A stretch of 42,761 nt of DNA from Akkermansia muciniphila (lineage in GTDB: Bacteria; Verrucomicrobiota; Verrucomicrobiia; Methylacidiphilales; CAMAQI01), in the NCBI GenBank assembly GCA_945883905.1, contig CAMCYL010000013.1, forward strand, positions 1-42,761, read 5' to 3'. Positions 7,887 through 16,299 of the stretch are shown in pieces. The first letter of the stretch is position 1. Each line of letters opens with the position of its first letter. The notes under the pieces were generated by a model, which worked only from the letters and a program-made list of their open reading frames with translations, had not been told where the DNA came from and did no database searches. Made by a program: the position numbers and the translations under genes.

Positions 7887-9365
7887 TTAGCGACGTCGAC
7901 GATACCAAACGAGGATTCCGATGAATAGAGTGACTCCAGGAATGATAACGAGAGCGACCCAAGTAATCGATGTCATTTGCATCGGGGAGAGATTGAGAGC
8001 GTACTCTTGTGGGATTTTAGGACTGATCCCGAGAACGGTCTCTTTTTTTGTCATCCAATTCAGGAGGCTGGTGATGAAGTCGACCCCTGTCCCGTCGATG
8101 TTTCGATTGACGATAAAAGAGGAAGAACCAATCGCAACAACTCTTGTTCCGACGACATTCACTCCTTCACCGGGAACTTCACCGCCATCATAAAGAGCAA
8201 TCGCAGTGATCGGTCCTTTGAGGTCTGTGAGTGGATCGAAGAGCGGTTTTTTATCGGTAAAATTAGTCTCTCCCCAAGACTCTGATCCTGTGGAGACCAG
8301 CGCAGTGACTTTCGATTTAATAGAGGGGTCTGCGTTTTCTAGGACTTGAACTCCGCGGGCTCCGGGGATCATAAAGTTATAACCCTTTAAAAAGTTAGAA
8401 ACAGGGTGATCTGCGTACTTTTCAGCGATGGCGGCGGCCTCATTGCTTACAGCCGTCATTCCGGATCCCAATGACATCATCGCTTTCGTGATGATCACAT
8501 TGTTTTGAAACTTGATTCCGTACTGTTCGAGTAACGGTTCGAGTCCGCTGACGACCTGTGGATCTTGCATCAGGATGATTTTTCCTTTGGCTTGTAAGTA
8601 GGTCGAGATCGCTTGAATTTCGGCAGGATTAAAGGGGGCCTTAGGGCCGGCGATTACAAGAGCATCGACTTCATTGGGGATCTCTCCGACTTGGGTGAGA
8701 TTAATTGCTTCCGTGGTGAGATTGGCTCCTTTCATTCGGATGGCGATATCCGATAATCCTTTGGCCGAGGTATCGGCAAGATCTTTTTCGCCGTGACCGG
8801 TTGTGAAATAGATTTTAGAGGCCTTTCCTTCAAGCAGCGTTTGAATCGCAGAGGTGAATTGTTGTTCCCCTTTGAAGGAACGAACTTTTCGAGGTCCTCC
8901 TCCTCCCATCATTGGATTTCCTCCGTCGAAATCGGCGAGATCTTTTTCAGAAATGTATTTACTACGATCTTTGTATTCGAAGATCACGAGGTTTTCTTCA
9001 CCCGTAAATTTGAATTTTTTGGCGAGTTCCTCGGCTCTTTCGATGTTCTTTGCGGGGTCGACGCGTTCGATCTTAATTTTTTCTCCGCCTTTGAATTGAT
9101 ATTCTTGGAGTAAACCATCGACTTGAGACTGGATTGGGGAGTTTAAGAAATAGGTCGTGATTTTGATCGGCTCTTTCAAGTTTTTGAGAATTTCAATCGA
9201 TTTGGGGGTCAGTTGATAATATTTATTCAACGACAAATCTTTACGAATGTAATGTCGATAACTGAGGTAGTTAACGGCGATGAGGATAAACAGTCCGAAG
9301 AGAACGGTGATTACCACATTAAAATTGGCTAAGCGACGAGAGGAGGAGGCGTTATTTTCTTTCAT
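7887..9365 (-). CDS. GldG-like ABC transporter auxiliary protein
   Basis: This resembles GldG and related auxiliary proteins of ABC-2 type exporters. A hydrophobic anchor (about 14-35) is followed by the family segment YRHYIRKDLSLNKYYQLTPKS and a large extracytoplasmic region related to ABC_transp_aux domains, with LVIAGPKAPF and KGKIILMQDPQ. A second hydrophobic helix (about 465-487) sits before a basic tail, YRRRR. At 492 residues it has the usual length. A glycine run (GGNPMMGGGGPRK) near residue 150 is typical of these proteins. The start codon is only four bases past the stop of the permease gene, so translation is likely coupled. In Bacteroidota GldA, GldF and GldG support gliding; here gliding is not implied, and substrate and role are unknown. 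Confidence 0.85.
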   Translation of the reverse strand: MKENNASSSRRLANFNVVITVLFGLFILIAVNYLSYRHYIRKDLSLNKYYQLTPKSIEILKNLKEPIKITTYFLNSPIQSQVDGLLQEYQFKGGEKIKIERVDPAKNIERAEELAKKFKFTGEENLVIFEYKDRSKYISEKDLADFDGGNPMMGGGGPRKVRSFKGEQQFTSAIQTLLEGKASKIYFTTGHGEKDLADTSAKGLSDIAIRMKGANLTTEAINLTQVGEIPNEVDALVIAGPKAPFNPAEIQAISTYLQAKGKIILMQDPQVVSGLEPLLEQYGIKFQNNVIITKAMMSLGSGMTAVSNEAAAIAEKYADHPVSNFLKGYNFMIPGARGVQVLENADPSIKSKVTALVSTGSESWGETNFTDKKPLFDPLTDLKGPITAIALYDGGEVPGEGVNVVGTRVVAIGSSSFIVNRNIDGTGVDFITSLLNWMTKKETVLGISPKIPQEYALNLSPMQMTSITWVALVIIPGVTLFIGILVWYRRRR

Positions 9366-9369
9366 AGGA

Positions 9370-10122
9370 TTAAGCCTTTAGACGTTTCAAGAGAAGAACT
9401 CTTTGAGTTAAGAAGAGGAAGAAGGTGATTCCGGAGAGATAGAATACAATGGGGCGTGTGGTTAATATTCCTTTGGAATAGGTATCCATTTGAGCCATGA
9501 CGGAGAAATATTCGATTAGATCTTGAGTGGATTGATCGGCTTTGCCGTTGGCGAGAAAACCGGCACAAAAGAGAATGAAGATCATGGCGAAACTTAAAAT
9601 CGCAGAGATGATTTGATTTTGAGTGAGGACTGAGGTGAAAACACCGATTGCTAGATAGAAGCCGCCGATAAGGAGAAGGCAGAGATTTGGAAGAAGGATC
9701 ATTCCCCATGAGATCTGAATTTTTTCAGGACTTGCAAAGTGCATCCAAGCGGTGTTGAGGACTGCTGGGGACCAAGCGATTGCAAAGAAGAGGAGAGTGG
9801 CGAAATATTTAGCCAAGACGACCTCCCACTCTTTCACGGGAGCCGTCATCAGCATTTCGATGGTCCCCATTTTAAACTCTTCCGAGAAAATGCGCATGGT
9901 TAAGATAGGACACATGATAATGAGGGTAAACCAAAAGAAGAAACCGTTATACATCGCATAAAAAACGGTGACCTCTTTAATATTGTTACTGACAAAGTAG
10001 TTAACCCAAAACCAAAATGAAAATCCGATGACCAGTGAACAGGCCAACAGAACCATATAAGCGACGGGGGAGACAAAGTAGGCCGCCAGTTCTTTTCGCA
10101 GGAGAGTAATAAAGCCACGCAT
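9370..10122 (-). CDS. ABC-2 type transporter permease (GldF-like)
   Basis: This is the membrane subunit of an ABC-2 exporter. With the ATG at 10122 the product is 250 residues and starts MRGFITLLRKELAAYFVSPV, the usual amphipathic lead-in before the first helix. Six hydrophobic segments follow. The motif FSEEFKMGTIEMLMTAPV in the first cytoplasmic loop is the conserved coupling region of GldF/NosY-type permeases. AAGGAAAAC lies just upstream of this ATG, which supports it over a longer open frame that starts at 10236 inside the ATPase gene. The gene lies 41 bases after the ATPase gene and just before the GldG-like gene. The exported substrate is unknown. Confidence 0.9.
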   Translation of the reverse strand: MRGFITLLRKELAAYFVSPVAYMVLLACSLVIGFSFWFWVNYFVSNNIKEVTVFYAMYNGFFFWFTLIIMCPILTMRIFSEEFKMGTIEMLMTAPVKEWEVVLAKYFATLLFFAIAWSPAVLNTAWMHFASPEKIQISWGMILLPNLCLLLIGGFYLAIGVFTSVLTQNQIISAILSFAMIFILFCAGFLANGKADQSTQDLIEYFSVMAQMDTYSKGILTTRPIVFYLSGITFFLFLTQRVLLLKRLKA

Positions 10123-10163
10123 AGAGTTTTCCTTAGGTAATGAGTAATATAACAGGGTAATGA

Positions 10164-11090
10164 TTAATCTTGGGTGAGTTCGACGAAGACATCTTCGAGT
10201 GAGGCTCCCTCGCGATTGAAGTGACGGAGGGCCCATCCTTCATTGCGAATGAGACCGTAAACCGTATCACGGATATCGGCTCCGTTTTTAGGGAAGACCT
10301 TGATTTGAGACCAGTCGGATTCGGTGAGGATTTCGACATCATCCACATCGGGAAGGGCAATGAGTTTGTCTTTTGCCAATGAACTCCCCGCTTGAACTTC
10401 AATTTTAATCGCACCGCCGCCTCGCACTAATTTCGTGAGATTATTCACGGTATCGGAGGCCTCGATCTTTCCTCGATTAATGATAATGACTCGACTACAG
10501 GTCATCTCTACTTCGGAGAGAATATGGGTTGAGAGGAGGATTGTGTGATGTTTTCCGAGATCTTTAATCAGGTCACGGACAGAGCGAATTTGGTGAGGAT
10601 CAAGACCAATGGTGGGTTCATCTAGAATGAGAAGTTCTGGATCATGAACCATGGCATCGGCGAGTCCAACTCTTTGGCGATAGCCTTTAGAAAGGGTCCC
10701 AATAATTTTTCGTTCAACATCCTTGAGGCTACAGCGGTTTTTAACCTCTTCGACGCGCTCTTTAATCTTTTTAGAGGCAACCCCTTTGAGTCGAGCTCGG
10801 AAGCGGAGATACTCATCGACACGCATGTCGGTATAAAGAGGCATGTTCTCCGGCATGTAACCGATTCGACGACGGACTTCAATCGAGTCTTTAACCACAT
10901 CAAATCCGGCGACCTTGACCGAGCCCTCTGTGGGGGGGAGATATCCGGCGAGTACCTTCATCGTGGTACTTTTTCCGGCTCCGTTTGGTCCGAGAAATCC
11001 GACGATCTCTCCCGGTTTGACTTCAAAATTGATGTTTTTGACCGCAGTAAAGCCTGCGTACTTTTTGGTAAAATCTTTAACTTGGATCAT
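10164..11090 (-). CDS. ABC transporter ATP-binding protein (GldA-like)
   Basis: This is the nucleotide-binding subunit that powers the permease encoded next. Walker A is GPNGAGKST (34-42). The ABC signature region is LSKGYRQRVGLADAM, Walker B is LLILDEPTIGLDP, and the H-loop histidine is in LLSTHILSEVE. Its 308 residues include a C-terminal extension of about 85 residues like that of GldA/CcmA-type ATPases. The start has a clear Shine-Dalgarno, AAAGGAAAT before ATG. It is the first gene of a five-gene minus-strand operon: ATPase, permease, GldG-like, DUF4340, TPR protein. A candidate promoter lies about 60 bases upstream. Confidence 0.95.
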   Translation of the reverse strand: MIQVKDFTKKYAGFTAVKNINFEVKPGEIVGFLGPNGAGKSTTMKVLAGYLPPTEGSVKVAGFDVVKDSIEVRRRIGYMPENMPLYTDMRVDEYLRFRARLKGVASKKIKERVEEVKNRCSLKDVERKIIGTLSKGYRQRVGLADAMVHDPELLILDEPTIGLDPHQIRSVRDLIKDLGKHHTILLSTHILSEVEMTCSRVIIINRGKIEASDTVNNLTKLVRGGGAIKIEVQAGSSLAKDKLIALPDVDDVEILTESDWSQIKVFPKNGADIRDTVYGLIRNEGWALRHFNREGASLEDVFVELTQD

Positions 11091-11151
11091 ATTTCCTTTT
11101 CGAGCTTACGAGATGAATCAATTCAAAGTTAACCCTTAAATTGAGTGTCAG

Positions 11152-11180
11152 AATAAAAGTCGATTTTAGTGTACTGTCAA
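11152..11180 (-). promoter_or_regulatory. Candidate sigma-70 promoter of the ABC operon
   Basis: On the minus strand TTGACA (11175-11180) is followed after exactly 17 bases by TTTATT (11152-11157). The -35 box is perfect and the -10 box matches four of six positions. The resulting leader would be about 55 bases and would include the Shine-Dalgarno of the ATPase gene. Confidence 0.5.
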
Positions 11181-11291
11181 GACCGGACCGAGATTTTTTT
11201 TAAGTTTCCAAACATAAAAATCATTTAGAAATGGATGAAAACCGATTGCAAGGGAGCAAGGGTAAAATACGGATTTTTGAATCAATAATAG

Positions 11292-11867
11292 CTAGGAGAC
11301 AGGAACGCAATCGGAGTTCTCAAGCGATTTTTCTGGGAGGCAAACAAAAGCGAGTTTTAGGACTCCCCAGAAGAGAAGATCGGAAGTAAGGGCGTTGCGA
11401 AGGAAAGTGTAAGAGGGGGGGTAACCAGGGAGGCCGATTGTCCAAGATTGAACCCAGCCTTGAAAGGTTTGAGGATAGTGGATCGATCCGAACCACGAAA
11501 AGGTATTGGTGATTATATAAAATCCCACGGAACTTCCTACGAGAGCAAGGAGTTGATTGAAACCCGAGGAATTTTGAACCTTGGAACCGACTTGAAAAGC
11601 AATGAGGTAGCAGACGAAGGTCACAATCATGAAGGAGTGAAATCCAGGATGACCATGAAGACTATTGAGGGCTAAATCGGTGATGAACAATAGACTGAAA
11701 GTGAGTATTGCAAAGGGACGGGAGTCTTTCCAGATCCATCCACCTACGAAAGCGAGTGCCATCAGTGGACTGAAGCCGCCGAGATGAAATTCTGTTTGGA
11801 GGGCTGTATAAAAACGAAAGAGACAAACCAAAAGGACCGCAAATAGAATGGTGATTTTTTTATTCAT
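11292..11867 (-). CDS. DUF6580 family putative transport protein
   Basis: This 191-residue protein is almost entirely hydrophobic, with about five to six membrane segments. It resembles the DUF6580 family, whose members look like small substrate-binding membrane components of the ECF type. The N-terminal region (FHLGGFSPLMALAFVGGWIW) and the segment ITDLALNSLHGHPGFH are the recognisable parts. It is the last gene of the B12 operon, 26 bases after cobS. Position suggests a role in moving cobalamin, a corrinoid precursor, cobalt or a lower-ligand base across the inner membrane, but no sequence feature proves that. No ECF ATPase is encoded nearby. Confidence 0.7.
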   Translation of the reverse strand: MNKKITILFAVLLVCLFRFYTALQTEFHLGGFSPLMALAFVGGWIWKDSRPFAILTFSLLFITDLALNSLHGHPGFHSFMIVTFVCYLIAFQVGSKVQNSSGFNQLLALVGSSVGFYIITNTFSWFGSIHYPQTFQGWVQSWTIGLPGYPPSYTFLRNALTSDLLFWGVLKLAFVCLPEKSLENSDCVPVS

Positions 11868-11893
11868 TGAACAGAGGGTAGGGATTGTAATGC

Positions 11894-12700
11894 TTATTTG
11901 CCAATGAAAAAAACAGTTCCGATGTAAAAGGCAAGTTCAGTCAATTGTTGTGTCGCACCAAGGCAATCTCCTGTGTAGCCGCCGAGTCGTTTGTAATAGT
12001 TTTGAGTAAAAAAATATCCCATCAGAACTGCAAGCAGGAGCGCCACGATCCAATAATGAATCGAAATACAAAGAGTCACGCCAATCGTTGTTCCGAGGAG
12101 CCAAATCGTCCCAATCGTTAAATGGTAGGGGCGAACTCCTTGAACGAGTGGTTTACTTTTTGAGTCTATAGTTTCGATCACCGGGGGGAGCATTTTCATC
12201 ACGAACAGAGAAATCCAACGGGAGTAAAGGTGCCCTAAGAGTAAGGTTGTGAATGCCAAAAGGGGGTTTAACGAAAGAAGAAGTGCTAAGAGAGAGACTT
12301 TAGTTCCGATGACTAGAATTAAAGCGAGGGCTCCGTACGTTCCAATTCGTGAATCTTTCATGATTTCTAAAGAGCGAGTTCGGTCTGAGGAGCCGCCGAG
12401 ACCATCCGCCGTATCGGCGAGTCCATCTTCGTGAAAGGCTCCTGTAAGGAGAATCGAGGTAAAGGTACTTAAAAATGCGGCAATCAAGGGACTGATCGGA
12501 GAGGGGGGGAGAAGTTCGAGTGATCCGTAGAGGATCACTCCCGAGATCGATCCGATGAGAAGACCGATTCCGGGAAAATGAGCGGCGCTGGATTGAAGGG
12601 CTTCCGGAGAATAGCCTACCCATTGAGCGAGTTTTCCGGTGATTGGAATTCGGGTGAAATATTGAACCGCCAAGAGGTAATGTCGGATAAAGGGAATCAT
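11894..12700 (-). CDS. cobS: Adenosylcobinamide-GDP ribazoletransferase
   Basis: CobS is the membrane enzyme that joins adenosylcobinamide-GDP to alpha-ribazole (or its phosphate), finishing the coenzyme B12 nucleotide loop. The conserved acidic motif HEDGLADTADGLGG (about 90-103), with following DSRIGTYG, binds the metal and substrate. A second conserved motif, GGYTGDCLGATQQ, lies near the C-terminus. The 268 residues include several membrane helices, as is normal. It sits 39 bases after cobT, in the cobalamin-riboswitch operon. No cobU/cobP or cobC is seen here, so those steps must be encoded elsewhere. Confidence 0.95.
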   Translation of the reverse strand: MIPFIRHYLLAVQYFTRIPITGKLAQWVGYSPEALQSSAAHFPGIGLLIGSISGVILYGSLELLPPSPISPLIAAFLSTFTSILLTGAFHEDGLADTADGLGGSSDRTRSLEIMKDSRIGTYGALALILVIGTKVSLLALLLSLNPLLAFTTLLLGHLYSRWISLFVMKMLPPVIETIDSKSKPLVQGVRPYHLTIGTIWLLGTTIGVTLCISIHYWIVALLLAVLMGYFFTQNYYKRLGGYTGDCLGATQQLTELAFYIGTVFFIGK

Positions 12701-12739
12701 AAGAATGGTTCTAGGTCCTTTTGGATTTTTTTGATTGAT

Positions 12740-13774
12740 TTAACGACTCACTCCAGCCGATTCAAAACTTGCCATTTCGCAGAGGAATCGACAGGCCGAT
12801 TCAAGAATCGGCCAAGCGATTGCAGCTCCCGATCCCTCTCCCAATCGCATCTCGAGATTTAAAAGAGGGGTGACTTTTAGAAATTGAAGGAGGGCTTGAT
12901 GTGGTTTTTCCTGAGAACAATGCGCAAATAGACAGCGTTGTAAAACCGAAGGATAAAGTTGGTGCGCCACGAGAACGGCGGAGGTTGTAATAAATCCATC
13001 GACGAGGATCACTCGATTCTCTTCAGCGGCTTGTAAAATCGCTCCGACCATCGTAGCGATTTCAAATCCTCCGAGGCTCGCAAGGGTCTGGAGGGGATCG
13101 AGGGAGGGAGGATGTTTTTCGAGTACTTTTTTGAGAACCGATATTTTATGGAGAATCTGTACCGCGCTGAGCCCGGTCCCTGCACCGACGCACTCCTCGA
13201 TCGGCCTTCCGGTGAGACGAGAGAAGAGCATTGAGGCGGCGGAGGTATTTCCTATTCCCATTTCGCCAAGAAGGAGGGAGTTACCAGGAACGGATTTAAG
13301 GATCTGTTTTCCATTTTCAATCGCTTGATGACAAGTATCCAGCGACATCGCTGGTTCAATCGAGGAGTTCTGCGTCCCTTTTCCGAGTTTAAAGTGAAGG
13401 AGATGCGGGTGAGGAGGGAAGTCGTAGTTGACTCCACAATCGACAATTTTAAGGGTCAATTGATGTTGTTTGGCGAAGACAGAGATCGCCGCTCCTCCTT
13501 CGAGAAAGTTTAGGATCATCTGCCAAGTGACCTCGGCAGGATAAGCCGATATCCCTTGAGCCGTGAGCCCGTGATCTCCGGCAAAGATGAGAAGCTGGGG
13601 CTCTTTTAGAATCGGCTGATCCGTTTGTAGGATTAGCCCGATTTGGTAGGCGATCGATTCAAGTCTTCCGAGCGACCCAAGGGGCTTTGTTTTGCCATCG
13701 ATTTTTCGTTGGAGCTGTAATTGAAGGGAGTTCTCTTCAAGTGAGTTAATGGTAAATTGAGGAGATAAAATCAT
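12740..13774 (-). CDS. cobT: Nicotinate-nucleotide--dimethylbenzimidazole phosphoribosyltransferase
   Basis: CobT transfers ribose phosphate from nicotinate mononucleotide to 5,6-dimethylbenzimidazole (or another lower base), giving the alpha-ribazole phosphate used by CobS. Recognised motifs are TKPLGSLGRLE (about 29-39), GDHGLTAQGISAYP (66-79), the phosphate-binding GEMGIGNTSAASML (170-183), GAGTG (197-201) and the C-terminal LGEGSGAA, where Glu313 corresponds to the catalytic base. It has the usual length of 344 residues. The start codon is 12 bases past the receptor gene's stop, so it should be co-transcribed with it and fall under the same riboswitch. Confidence 0.97.
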   Translation of the reverse strand: MILSPQFTINSLEENSLQLQLQRKIDGKTKPLGSLGRLESIAYQIGLILQTDQPILKEPQLLIFAGDHGLTAQGISAYPAEVTWQMILNFLEGGAAISVFAKQHQLTLKIVDCGVNYDFPPHPHLLHFKLGKGTQNSSIEPAMSLDTCHQAIENGKQILKSVPGNSLLLGEMGIGNTSAASMLFSRLTGRPIEECVGAGTGLSAVQILHKISVLKKVLEKHPPSLDPLQTLASLGGFEIATMVGAILQAAEENRVILVDGFITTSAVLVAHQLYPSVLQRCLFAHCSQEKPHQALLQFLKVTPLLNLEMRLGEGSGAAIAWPILESACRFLCEMASFESAGVSR

Positions 13775-13786
13775 AGTGCCATTGAT

Positions 13787-15739
13787 TTAAAATGAGAATT
13801 CAAAGCCGCCATAAAAGGCGCGATCGAGCGCCTGAAATCCTTGGACTTCGGAGTATTGCTCATCGAGAAGATTTTCAATTCGTCCAAAGACCTTCCATTG
13901 AGAATTAATTCTCCAATCGGCACTGAATCGCATCACAAAATAATCTTCGATCGGGATTTGGTTGAAGCTGACGGGATCGCTATCTATTCGATTCATGACC
14001 CAAGATCCCCCTAAACCGAGATTCACGGCGTCGATCGGCTTATAGTTCAAGGTGGAATGAACGGTATGACGGGGACGTCGAAGGAGCCAGGCTCCACGGG
14101 TCTTATTAACCGCATCAAGATAAGTATAGTTACCATCGAGTTCGAATTGAGAAAGGGGACTCCACTTCGGTTTCCAAGTGATTCCCGTTTCATACCCTTG
14201 CGTCCGTGCATCGCCTGCGTTTTCGATGGTGTATTGAAAGGTTGTTGTATTTACGGTTCTCGATTGAATAATCCCTTGAATATCGTTATGAAAATAGACT
14301 CCTCTGAGTTCGATTTCACGATTTAAAAGGGGTTGAGTGATCCCCACTTCATAGCCGCGACTATCCTCCGGTTGAATCTTCGGATTGGCAACAAAGAGCC
14401 CTCCAAAACTGATGAAGTTTTGCTCTTCAGGAACTGAAAAAGCGGTTCCATAATTGGCATGAATCACCGTATCCGTGAAAGGCGTTTTATAGCTTGAACC
14501 AACCTTGTAAGTCAGGGGGTCGCCAAAGTCGGAGTAGTGATCAAGTCTTCCACTGGCAAGAAGGTTCCAATTCTCAAGAATTTCCCAGTTTGTTTGAATA
14601 AAGGCACTGGTGTTTGTTTGGTAGTTTTGATACGGGAGAGTCGTACTTAAGATATCTCCCGAACGGTAGGTTTTTCGATCTTGCGAACTGAAACCAGCGA
14701 CGATTTCAAAGGGATCGATCGGTTTAATCGTCGATTGATAGTCTATGCGATGATCATCGACTTGTTGACGATTGGAAGTATTGGAGGAAGTAACCCCTCC
14801 GGAAATAACTCTTGGGGAGTAGAAATGCTGACGTCGTTCTTGATATTGATAAGTGAGACGTTGGGTCCAGATCTCAGAGGTTTTCCAGGTAACTCCTGGT
14901 GCAAAGGTCCAAAGCTCTCGAATAAAATTATCATATTTTCCCGGTTTACTAAAGGTACTGATCGGATCGGCTCCGGGAGCACCGGAATCATTATTTGAAT
15001 AATTGGTATAGAGATCAAAATAAAGATCAGGAGTGAGTTGATATCCGAACTGTCCACTCCATCGAGACTCTCGAAGTTCGTTGTTGGCTCGTTGAAACTC
15101 CGCATCTTGGCGGGAGGCTTCAACGCTGTAATCAAATAAACCAAAGGCCCCTCGACTTCTTGCCGCCTCCTTAAAATTATTAAATGATCCGGCCTCGAAA
15201 CTCAAGGTCGTCTCCGGTTTTTCTAAGTTCTTTCCTTTTTTGGTGATAATATTAACGACTCCACCAATCGCATTTCCTCCGTAAAGTGATGAGGAGGGTC
15301 CTCGTAAAACTTCGATTCGTTCAACGTTACTTGTGGAAAGATCGTTGATGATCGAACCGCCCAATCCCTCTGGAATCGGGCGACCATCAATTAAAATACG
15401 ATTATGCCGTGACTCCGTTCCTCGAGAGAGAAATGTGGTCGATTGAGTGGGTGTGCCTGTTTGAGCGATTTGCATTCCGGGAATCGAACGCAAGGCATCG
15501 GTAACGGTTCGATATTGATTTTTTTGAATTTGTTCTGAGGTAACAACAGTGATACTTGAGGCGGTTTTATTGATCTGCGTTTCGGAACGTGTCGCCGTGA
15601 CAACGACCTCCGGAAGCGTTGATAAATCGACCGACGAGGGATTGGGTTGAGTTGTTTCAGGTGTTTGTGAGTTGAGTAACGTCACGAAAGTTGAGACGAC
15701 AATAAAAAGGATCGAGATCCTCTTGAGGTGAGATGACAT
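13787..15739 (-). CDS. TonB-dependent outer-membrane receptor, BtuB-like
   Basis: This is a TonB-dependent receptor of 650 residues with a signal peptide (about 1-24) and a TonB box in the segment PEVVVTATR. A plug domain follows (about 45-165: TDALRSIPGMQI, VERIEVLRGPSSSLYGGNAIGGVVNIITK). The beta barrel ends in FYGGFEFSF, with the C-terminal aromatic needed for outer-membrane assembly. It heads an operon with cobT and cobS and has a cobalamin riboswitch in its leader, so the cargo is most likely cobalamin or another corrinoid, making it BtuB-like. Specificity is inferred from that context. A GGAG Shine-Dalgarno lies about ten bases before the ATG and may be masked in one RNA state. Confidence 0.92.
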   Translation of the reverse strand: MSSHLKRISILFIVVSTFVTLLNSQTPETTQPNPSSVDLSTLPEVVVTATRSETQINKTASSITVVTSEQIQKNQYRTVTDALRSIPGMQIAQTGTPTQSTTFLSRGTESRHNRILIDGRPIPEGLGGSIINDLSTSNVERIEVLRGPSSSLYGGNAIGGVVNIITKKGKNLEKPETTLSFEAGSFNNFKEAARSRGAFGLFDYSVEASRQDAEFQRANNELRESRWSGQFGYQLTPDLYFDLYTNYSNNDSGAPGADPISTFSKPGKYDNFIRELWTFAPGVTWKTSEIWTQRLTYQYQERRQHFYSPRVISGGVTSSNTSNRQQVDDHRIDYQSTIKPIDPFEIVAGFSSQDRKTYRSGDILSTTLPYQNYQTNTSAFIQTNWEILENWNLLASGRLDHYSDFGDPLTYKVGSSYKTPFTDTVIHANYGTAFSVPEEQNFISFGGLFVANPKIQPEDSRGYEVGITQPLLNREIELRGVYFHNDIQGIIQSRTVNTTTFQYTIENAGDARTQGYETGITWKPKWSPLSQFELDGNYTYLDAVNKTRGAWLLRRPRHTVHSTLNYKPIDAVNLGLGGSWVMNRIDSDPVSFNQIPIEDYFVMRFSADWRINSQWKVFGRIENLLDEQYSEVQGFQALDRAFYGGFEFSF

Positions 15740-15744
15740 CTTAA

Positions 15745-15822
15745 TTCCACTCCAATAATAAAGAGGTAACGAACGTAATGATCGCTAGCTCCGGTATGAT
15801 TCCGAGAGTGGAAACGGTCCAC
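15745..15822 (-). promoter_or_regulatory. Candidate RBS-sequestering switch in B12 leader
   Basis: In the RNA, GUGGA (15818-15822) can pair with the nearby UCCAC that lies within 15806-15813. That same eight-base stretch, UUCCACUC, is perfectly complementary to GAGUGGAA at 15745-15752, which contains the Shine-Dalgarno of the receptor gene. The two pairings exclude each other, as expected for an expression platform that hides or frees the ribosome site. The pairing is seen in the sequence; the switching is inferred. Confidence 0.5.
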
Positions 15823-15964
15823 CCCCACACTTTTTTTGATCGAAAAAGCGGATACTCTTTTAAGATCCCTTGCAGGATCTCCCTCGAGTTCGAGTGAGGA
15901 CACGGTTTTCTTTGGATGTTCGGACTCCGAATTTGGAGTTTATCTTTAATTTAAGACAAACAAC

Positions 15965-16125
15965 CTTCTCTCTCGCCTTCACCAGATTTGACTCCGATTG
16001 ACTTTGTTCTTCAGCTGAACTGAAGATGAAGAGTTGTGATTCGTTACCGCAGCGACAACTATTCCCGATTTTCACGGGATTCCCCTAGGAAACGTGGTGC
16101 TCAGAGCCAAGAGATTTTGGAAGTA
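15965..16125 (-). ncRNA. Cobalamin riboswitch
   Basis: Read on the minus strand, 16040-16090 contains GGGAATCCCGTGAAAATCGGG, then ATAGTTGTCGCTGCGGTAACG. This is the conserved core of the cobalamin riboswitch (the GGGAA..GTGAAAATC hairpin followed by the C-G-rich CTGC..GGTAAC part). A B12-box-like stretch with GGAGTCAAATCTGGTG follows at about 15980-16000, though it is divergent from the usual GCCAGGAGACCTGCC form. The element lies about 230 bases upstream of the TonB receptor and reads in its direction. Edges are approximate. Confidence 0.85.
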
Positions 16126-16167
16126 AAAGTCAACTGTAGATTTAACCCCGTCCGCACTACCGCTACT

Positions 16168-16281
16168 GTCCAAAACAAAAAAAATTAAATACATTGTCTC
16201 ACGCAACGACGCCACGACGCGACGTTAAATCCCTACTCCCCCTCTTGGATTTTCCCTCTCAAATCCAAAGTTGTTTTGGAC
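16168..16281. repeat. Intergenic palindromic repeat, copy 4 (short, core missing)
   Basis: This is a 114-bp derivative of the same repeat family, inverted relative to the copy at 1741-2238. It starts GTCCAAAACAA and ends TTGTTTTGGAC, a perfect terminal inverted repeat. The left part (T/A tract, TACATTGTCTCACGC, GACGC-rich block) matches the right end of copy 2. The right part (CTCAAATCCAAAGTT) matches its left end. The roughly 370-bp core and one inner inverted repeat are absent. The stretch CACTACC/GGTAGTG flanks both ends. Confidence 0.7.
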
Positions 16282-16299
16282 GGTAGTGCCCCGTCCGTC

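Noticed and set aside
10122-10236. Upstream extension of the ABC permease
   Set aside because: It would overlap the ATPase gene and adds an arginine-rich stretch; the ATG at 10122 has a good ribosome site.
10644-11132. 162-codon frame on the plus strand inside the ABC ATPase gene
   Set aside because: It is antisense to a gene with clear Walker and signature motifs. Long antisense frames are expected here because of codon bias.
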